Below, in pieces: positions 59,401 through 64,000 of a DNA stretch of 64,000 bases; position 1 is the stretch's first letter; each line of letters starts with the position of its first letter. Origin of the DNA: CAZKGE01 sp964541695 (lineage in GTDB: Bacteria > Bacillota > Clostridia > Christensenellales > CAG-138); contig CAZIRB010000001.1 of NCBI GenBank assembly GCA_964541695.1, positions 1 through 64,000 on the forward strand. Direction: 5' to 3'. Position numbers and translations under genes: made by a program. The notes below the pieces were generated by a model. It was not told where the DNA came from. It made no database searches and worked only from the letters and a program-made list of their open reading frames with translations.

Positions 59401-59417
59401 TATATTCTTCCTTGCAT

Positions 59418-59448
59418 AAAAGAAGCCGCCTGTGCAGGCGGCTTCTTC
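59418..59448 (-). terminator. Rho-independent terminator of the aminotransferase gene
   Basis: AGAAGCCGCC-TGTGCA-GGCGGCTTCT (59421-59446) forms a 10-bp stem; on the minus strand it ends in CTTCTTTTATG. Confidence 0.85.
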
Positions 59449-59468
59449 GCACCAACGTTCTTAATCTA

Positions 59469-60662
59469 TCAATGCGTCCGGTTATACTCCTTTATCCCGA
59501 GCGCGAGCAGGTCCATGGCGCGCTCGAGGTCGGCCTGCTTGAGCACGTAGGCGATGCGGATCTCGTCGACGCCCTTGCCGGGGGTGGCGTAGAATCCCTC
59601 GCCGGGTGCGAACATGACGGTCTCGCCGTTGTCCGAAAAATCGGTCAAAAGCCACTTCTGGAACGTGTCGGCGTTGTCGACGGGGAGCTTTGCCATCATA
59701 TAGAACGCTCCCTTGGGCTCGGCGCAGACGACGCCGGGAATCTCGCGGAGCTTATTGTAGCACGTGTCGCGGCGCAGCTTATACTCGATGCGGACCTTGT
59801 CGAAATAGTCCGCGGGCACGGAGTACAGCGCGGCGGAGGCGAGCTGGTCGAGCGTGGCGACGGAGAGGCGCGCTTGCTGGAACTTTAAGACCTGCTGGCC
59901 AAGCTCCTTATTGCGGGTCAGCACGGCGCCGATGCGCGCGCCGCAGGCGGAGAAGCGCTTGGAGACGGAGTCGATGATGATCGCGTTCTGATCGACGGTA
60001 CTGACGCTGCCGAGCGACTGCAGCGGCTCGCCGGCGTAGACGAACTCGCGGTAGACCTCGTCGGCGATCAGGAACAGGTCGTGCTTTTTGGCTATGTCCG
60101 CGATCATGAGCATCTCGTCGGGCGTAAGCACCGCGCCGGTCGGGTTGCCGGGGTTTGTGAACATGATTGCGCGCGTTTTATCGGTGATCAGCGCCTCGAT
60201 GCGGCTGCGCTCGGCGTAATGATAGCCGTCGGCGGGGCCGGTGGTCAGCGGCCGGATCACGCCGCCCGCGGCGTTAACGAACGTGTTGTAGTTGGGATAG
60301 AACGGCTCGGGAATAATGATCTCGCTGCCCTCGTCGAGGATGCTGAGCAACACGAACAAAAGCGCCTCGCTGCCGCCGGTCGTGATGAAGATCTCGCCCT
60401 CGTCGTAGTGGATGCCGATGTCGTCGTAATATTTCTGCACCGCGCCGATCATCTCCGGCATGCCGGGGGACGGCGCGTAGGCGAGCACGGGCAGCTCAAA
60501 GTTGCGGATCGCGTCGAAAAACGCGTCCGGCGTCTCAATATCGGGCTGGCCGATGTTGAGATGGTAGATCTTCTTGCCGGCCGCCTTGGCCGCGACCGCG
60601 AACGGATGGAACTTGCGCATCGGGGACAGGCCGGATTTGAGCGCTTTGTCGGACAGTTTCAT
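59469..60662 (-). CDS. Class I aminotransferase (aspartate-type)
   Basis: A 397-residue PLP-dependent class I/II aminotransferase. The PLP lysine lies in DSVSKRFSACGARIG; the N-terminal LNIGQPDIETP, the FTNPGNPTGAVL loop and the IADEVYREFVY Tyr are typical of the aspartate/aromatic subgroup. Substrate specificity is not fixed by what I can see. The SD AGGAGG is 5-6 bases upstream. Monocistronic, with promoter at 60698-60727 and terminator at 59418-59448. Confidence 0.92.
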   Translation of the reverse strand: MKLSDKALKSGLSPMRKFHPFAVAAKAAGKKIYHLNIGQPDIETPDAFFDAIRNFELPVLAYAPSPGMPEMIGAVQKYYDDIGIHYDEGEIFITTGGSEALLFVLLSILDEGSEIIIPEPFYPNYNTFVNAAGGVIRPLTTGPADGYHYAERSRIEALITDKTRAIMFTNPGNPTGAVLTPDEMLMIADIAKKHDLFLIADEVYREFVYAGEPLQSLGSVSTVDQNAIIIDSVSKRFSACGARIGAVLTRNKELGQQVLKFQQARLSVATLDQLASAALYSVPADYFDKVRIEYKLRRDTCYNKLREIPGVVCAEPKGAFYMMAKLPVDNADTFQKWLLTDFSDNGETVMFAPGEGFYATPGKGVDEIRIAYVLKQADLERAMDLLALGIKEYNRTH

Positions 60663-60697
60663 GATAACCTCCTGATCTTCCGATCTACATTGCTACC

Positions 60698-60727
60698 ATT
60701 ATATTTCGCGCGTAAATACCCTGTCAA
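60698..60727 (-). promoter_or_regulatory. Consensus promoter of the aminotransferase gene
   Basis: On the minus strand TTGACA (60722-60727), 18 bases, TATAAT (60698-60703). Confidence 0.88.
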
Positions 60728-60790
60728 GCCAACGCGGGCGGGGGTCGAATTGTTGGAGAAAACGCGGCGGAACAAACCGAAAAATAGAGA

Positions 60791-60819
60791 TTGACGGATG
60801 AAATAAAACGCAGTATAAC
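60791..60819 (+). promoter_or_regulatory. Promoter of the Ddl-like gene
   Basis: TTGACG (60791-60796), 17 bases, TATAAC (60814-60819). Confidence 0.8.
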
Positions 60820-60880
60820 GTACAGGTACGGACCGTTTTGGTCCGCGATTTTGCGTAGAAGAAAGCGAAGTGAACAAAAT

Positions 60881-61912
60881 ATGGAAGCGCGCGAAGAGGA
60901 CGTTCCGCTCCCGGAACCAAAGACCGTCGGCATCATCTACAACCTCAAGAAGGGGGTCAGGACCGACGTTCCGGACGCGGAGGCGGAGCTTGACAGCATC
61001 GAAACCGTTCACGCGATCGAACATGTGCTCAATGGCCGCGGATACGCCACCGTTCTGCTCGAGGCGGACCGGGAGCTTCCGAAAAAGCTGGCCGAGACGC
61101 GCATCGACATCGCGTTTAATATTGCCGAGGGGCTGAGCGGCCGCGGCCGCGAGGCGCAGGTGCCGGCCCTTTTGGACATGATGGGCATTCCGTACACGGG
61201 CTCGGACGCGACGACGCTGTGCCTCGCGCTCGACAAGGCGCTGACCAAGCGCCTGCTCGCGTCGTATCACATCAAAACGCCGCAGTACGTGCTGGTCTCG
61301 CGCGACGAACCGGCAAAGTATAAACATCTGCGCTTTCCCGTGATCGTCAAGCCGAACGCCGAGGGCTCGAGCAAGGGGATCTCCGAGATCAGCGTCGCCG
61401 AGTCGGCCGAGGAGCTGAGGATGCTCGTGCGGCGGAACCTCGAGCTGTACCATGAGGACATGCTGATCGAGGAATATGTGCACGGCCGCGAGTTCACCGT
61501 CGGCGTGCTCGGAAACGGCAAATCGACGCGCGTGTTCTCGCCGATGGAGATCGTCTACCGGCGCAACACGCAGGGCGCGTACCGCGTGTACAGCTACACC
61601 GTCAAGCAGAATTTCCTCGATTACGTGCACTACGAGTGCCCGGCCCGGCTCGGCGCCCAGACCGAGAAGCGCATGATGGCCACCGCGCGCCGCGTGTTCG
61701 AGGTGCTCGGCTGCCGCGATTTTTCGCGTATCGACTTCCGGCTCACCGATGACGAAAAGGAGCTGTATTTCATCGAGATCAACCCGCTGCCGGGTCTCGC
61801 GCCGTCGTATAGCGACTTCCCGATGCTCGCGGGCTTTTGCGGCATGCCGTACGACGAGCTCGTCGCGGGCGTGCTGTCCGCGGCGCTCGAGCGCTGCGAT
61901 CCGGAAAAATAA
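60881..61912 (+). CDS. D-alanine--D-alanine ligase-like ATP-grasp protein
   Basis: A 343-residue ATP-grasp ligase. The N-terminal domain has IAEGLSGRGREAQVPALLD. The ATP-grasp core shows VIVKPNAEGSSKGI, IEEYVHGREFTVGVLG, SRIDFRLTDDEKE and FIEINPLPGLAPSYSDFP, the Mg-binding end of Ddl proteins. Compared with classical Ddl it is a distant relative; many clostridia have such paralogues with other amino-acid substrates. The ATG at 60881 is downstream of the predicted transcription start, which excludes an earlier in-frame start at 60791. No strong SD; GAAAGCGAAG lies about 11 bases upstream. Confidence 0.85.
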   Translation: MEAREEDVPLPEPKTVGIIYNLKKGVRTDVPDAEAELDSIETVHAIEHVLNGRGYATVLLEADRELPKKLAETRIDIAFNIAEGLSGRGREAQVPALLDMMGIPYTGSDATTLCLALDKALTKRLLASYHIKTPQYVLVSRDEPAKYKHLRFPVIVKPNAEGSSKGISEISVAESAEELRMLVRRNLELYHEDMLIEEYVHGREFTVGVLGNGKSTRVFSPMEIVYRRNTQGAYRVYSYTVKQNFLDYVHYECPARLGAQTEKRMMATARRVFEVLGCRDFSRIDFRLTDDEKELYFIEINPLPGLAPSYSDFPMLAGFCGMPYDELVAGVLSAALERCDPEK

Positions 61913-62006
61913 GGCAAAATCCTGCGCGGCGCGTCCCGCCGCCATATTTGTGACGCAATCGCCAACGGCCTGCTCAAATCGTAAAAAACGCAACGCATTC
62001 GTTCAC

Positions 62007-62046
62007 GCGGATCCGCTTTATTCGGGGCGGATCCGCACATTATACT
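62007..62046 (+). promoter_or_regulatory. htrA promoter with two identical palindromic decamers
   Basis: The palindrome GCGGATCCGC occurs at 62007-62016 and 62027-62036, exactly 20 bp (two helical turns) apart. The TATACT -10 follows at 62041-62046 and the expected -35 position (about 62018-62023, TTATTC) lies between the two decamers. This looks like a cooperative operator for a dimeric repressor or activator. Confidence 0.7.
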
Positions 62047-62086
62047 ATGGGCAACACCACACAAAGAGAAAAGAGGGAAAAATCGT

Positions 62087-63433
62087 ATGAGCGATGGATT
62101 CGAATATGTTCCCGAACAGGACCGCGACGCGGCGGAACAGCAGCAGCGGGAAACGCCTATTTATCAGGAGCCGGGCTCGGCGCCGGAGCGGCCGCGGCCC
62201 GAGAAAAAGCGCCGCCCGTGGCTGACCACGATCGCCATGGCGGTCGTGTTCGGCCTGATCGCGGGCTCCGTGATGGTCGGCGTCAACGCGGCGGCCGGCA
62301 CGATCGGCGTTTCCGGATCGCAGGCCGCGCAGTCGGGCGTGCCCGCCGGCGACGGGAAGGTGGCGCTGGCCAAGGCGGACGACTCGACCAAAGCGCCGGT
62401 TACGGCGGCGGCCGGCGCAGGCGGGTACACGGTGGCCGAGGTCGCCGCGAACGACATGCCCGCGATCGTCGCCATCACGAACAAGAGCATCCAGGAGATT
62501 CAGAACTACTTCTTCTTCGGCGGCGGCACGCAGCAGTACGAGAGCGAGAGCAGCGGCAGCGGCATCATCATCGGCCAGACGGACGCCGAGCTTTTGGTCG
62601 CGACCAACTACCACGTGGTCTCCGGCGCGAACACGCTCTCCGTTGCGTTTGTCGACAACAGCGCCGCCGAGGCGCAGGTCAAGGGCACCGACGCCGATAA
62701 CGATCTCGCGGTCATCGCGGTGAAGCTGTCCGACGTTTCGGCCGATACGCTCAAGGCGATCAAGGTCATTACGATCGGCGATTCCGACGCGCTCGTCGTG
62801 GGCGAGCAGGTCGTGGCCATCGGCAACGCGTTGGGTTACGGCCAGTCCGTGACGGCCGGCTACATCAGCGCGCTCAACCGCGAGGTGACGGTCGACGGCC
62901 TCGCCAGGAAGCTGATCCAGACCGACGCCGCGATCAATCCCGGCAACAGCGGCGGCGCGCTCCTGAACATGAAGGGCGAGCTGATCGGCATCAACGCGGT
63001 CAAGTACGCGGACAGCGCCGTTGAGGGCATGGGCTACGCGATCCCGATCTCGACCGCCGAGCCGATCCTGAACGATCTGATGAACCATGAGACGCGCTAC
63101 AAGGTTGCCGCGAGCGACGCGTCGTACCTCGGCATCACGTGCGCGACCGTCACGAGCGAGGCGGTCAGCATGTACGGCATGCCGCAGGGCGCGTACGTCG
63201 CCGAGGTGACCGAGAACGGCCCCGCCGCAAAGGGCGGCATGCTCAAGGGCGATATCATCGTCAAGCTCGACGGCGAGTCCGTCACAAGCTCGAACGGCTT
63301 GGTCGAACTGCTCGGCTATTACGCGGCCGGCACGACCGTGCAGGTCACCGTCGCCCGCGCGAACAACGGCCAGTACGCCGAGCAGCAGCTCACCGTCACG
63401 CTGGGCAGCAAGGCGGACGCGAAGGCGTCGTAA
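62087..63433 (+). CDS. HtrA/DegP-type membrane-anchored serine protease with PDZ domain
   Basis: A 448-residue S1C protease that degrades misfolded exported proteins. A cytoplasmic N-terminal segment of about 42 residues and one membrane helix (TTIAMAVVFGLIAGSVMVGV) precede the protease domain. Triad: His176 in TNYHVVSG, Asp206 in ADNDLAVI, Ser288 in PGNSGGALL. The C-terminal PDZ domain runs from about GITCATVTSEAV to the end (GDIIVKLDGESV). Single gene; its promoter carries paired operator-like palindromes. Confidence 0.95.
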   Translation: MSDGFEYVPEQDRDAAEQQQRETPIYQEPGSAPERPRPEKKRRPWLTTIAMAVVFGLIAGSVMVGVNAAAGTIGVSGSQAAQSGVPAGDGKVALAKADDSTKAPVTAAAGAGGYTVAEVAANDMPAIVAITNKSIQEIQNYFFFGGGTQQYESESSGSGIIIGQTDAELLVATNYHVVSGANTLSVAFVDNSAAEAQVKGTDADNDLAVIAVKLSDVSADTLKAIKVITIGDSDALVVGEQVVAIGNALGYGQSVTAGYISALNREVTVDGLARKLIQTDAAINPGNSGGALLNMKGELIGINAVKYADSAVEGMGYAIPISTAEPILNDLMNHETRYKVAASDASYLGITCATVTSEAVSMYGMPQGAYVAEVTENGPAAKGGMLKGDIIVKLDGESVTSSNGLVELLGYYAAGTTVQVTVARANNGQYAEQQLTVTLGSKADAKAS

Positions 63434-63439
63434 GAAGGG

Positions 63440-63775
63440 GAACGAAGGGAACGAGGGACGTTCGGGGCCGTTGCCCCCGGCCCGGAAAGGGGAACGGTCG
63501 GGGGCTCCGCCCCCAAACCCCTGCCAAAGGGGGGGAACAGTCCACAGTTCGCAATGGTCGCACACGCCCTTTTGGGCCTGTGCTTCCTTGCTCACTGGGC
63601 CTCGCTTTATCCGCCACAGGCGGCGCTCAGCTTCGGCCCCTTTTGGAAACCCGAAGGAACAGCAGTGGACATAAGCGCGCTCCCAAAACACCAGCCTCCC
63701 GCATCTTTTGCTTCTTTTCTTTAAGAAAACAAGCGGGGGATTGGGGGCGGAGCCCCCAACGTCCCCCCGTTCCCC
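63440..63775. repeat. Mosaic intergenic repeat, copy R9
   Basis: Delta (GGGGGCTCCGCCCCCAA, about 63504-63520), a gamma half (CCAAAGGGGG), alpha (63542-63561) with its hairpin, beta (about 63583-63640), a gamma half (CCCCTTTTGGAAACCC), then the AT-palindrome GCTTCTTTTCTT-T-AAGAAAACAAGC (about 63712-63736; one mismatch) and a closing GGGGGCGGAGCCCCC. This is the fullest copy. No gene is seen. Confidence 0.88.
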
Positions 63776-63784
63776 TCAACGCAA

Positions 63785-63811
63785 AAAAGGAGCGGTTCAC
63801 CCGCTCCTTTT
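63785..63811. terminator. Bidirectional hairpin terminator
   Basis: AAAAGGAGCGG-TTCAC-CCGCTCCTTTT, an 11-bp stem with A/T at its base, gives a terminator for both the leftward membrane-protein gene and rightward read-through. Confidence 0.85.
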
Positions 63812-63834
63812 CTAATCCCCAAAACACATCCACC

Positions 63835-64000
63835 CTATTCCGCGGACTCCTGCGGTGCGGGCGCGGCCTGCGCGGCCTGTTGTTCGGCGGCCTCGGCCGG
63901 GTGCTTTTTGCTCCAGCGATCCATAAAGAACGAAGCGGCAAAACCAACGGCGGCGGTGCCGACGCAGAGCAGCGCCTCGCCCGCGCCCGAAAACGAGGTG
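63835..64000 (-). CDS. C-terminus of a membrane protein (partial)
   Basis: A frame enters from the right edge and ends at TAG (63835-63837), encoding TSFSGAGEALLCVGTAAV, then the end of a membrane helix (GFAASFFMDRW) and a hydrophilic Ala/Gln/Glu-rich tail (EAAEQQAAQAAPAP). The basic SKKH after the helix suggests a cytoplasmic C-terminus. The hairpin terminator at 63785-63811 follows. The family cannot be recognised from 54 residues. Confidence 0.75.
   Translation of the reverse strand, partial: TSFSGAGEALLCVGTAAVGFAASFFMDRWSKKHPAEAAEQQAAQAAPAPQESAE

Noticed and set aside
60676..60686. TCTTCCGATCT resembles the end of a sequencing adapter
   Set aside because: Only 11 bases match, and the flanking SD and consensus promoter of the aminotransferase are intact, so chance is more likely than an adapter remnant.

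Overview
The window is one stretch of a high-GC, low-gene-gap bacterial chromosome that looks like a member of the Bacillota (class Clostridia), probably an anaerobic gut-type lineage. The grounds are the gene set (cdaA-cdaR, nrdR-pgeF, class III fructose bisphosphatase, fchA, murein-peptide dpp/ykf genes), strong Shine-Dalgarno motifs, near-consensus sigma-A promoters (TTGACA-17-TATAAT), a T-box leader and a tetrahydrofolate riboswitch. The lineage assignment is inference; no rRNA or tRNA gene was seen. Two runs of N (10 bases near 20.6 kb, 100 bases near 39.8 kb) show that this is a draft scaffold.

Layout. 0-2.8 kb: nrdR, pgeF, a PrsA-like foldase lipoprotein and a 30-residue membrane peptide. 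3.2-7.6 kb: nadE (minus) diverging from a two-gene ABC exporter. 7.7-10.1 kb: a small unknown protein, then cdaA and cdaR (c-di-AMP synthesis and its regulator). 10.1-11.9 kb: an FAD-dependent oxidoreductase whose 5' end is tandemly duplicated. 12.0-15.8 kb: two tandem membrane-anchored PQQ-type beta-propeller proteins. 16.0-20.2 kb: stand-alone homocysteine methyltransferase, a YetF-type membrane protein, a DUF362 ferredoxin-like protein and an EamA transporter.

20.8-30.7 kb is a one-carbon block on the minus strand. A THF riboswitch precedes a gene that fuses a folate ECF S-component (FolT) to FolC, followed by fhs, fchA and folD. A second operon encodes methyl-THF:corrinoid methyltransferase, a corrinoid protein, an ASKHA corrinoid activator, a DUF2284 protein and MetF, and diverges from a PucR-type regulator. 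With the homocysteine methyltransferase at 16 kb, these supply the modules of a methionine synthase as separate proteins.

32.4-37.8 kb: TVP38-type membrane protein, fbp, and a T-box leader with a predicted Tyr (UAC) specifier in front of a tyrosine phenol-lyase/tryptophanase-family lyase. 38-59 kb looks like a peptide (probably murein-peptide) salvage island: RpiR regulator, class-I-amidotransferase-like hydrolase, L-Ala-D/L-Glu epimerase, M55 D-aminopeptidase, a five-gene Dpp transporter, NlpC/P60 peptidase, transglutaminase-like protein, M19 dipeptidase, P1/DmpA peptidase and four consecutive M42 peptidases, one of which has lost most of its metal ligands. It is interrupted by an AT-rich, probably acquired, gene fusing an XRE helix-turn-helix to an aminoglycoside-phosphotransferase fold. 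59.4-64 kb: aminotransferase, Ddl-like ATP-grasp ligase, HtrA protease and the end of a membrane protein gene.

The strongest unexplained signal is a family of mosaic intergenic repeats (at least nine loci) built from the same few palindromic modules in shuffled order and orientation, filling almost every large intergenic gap.
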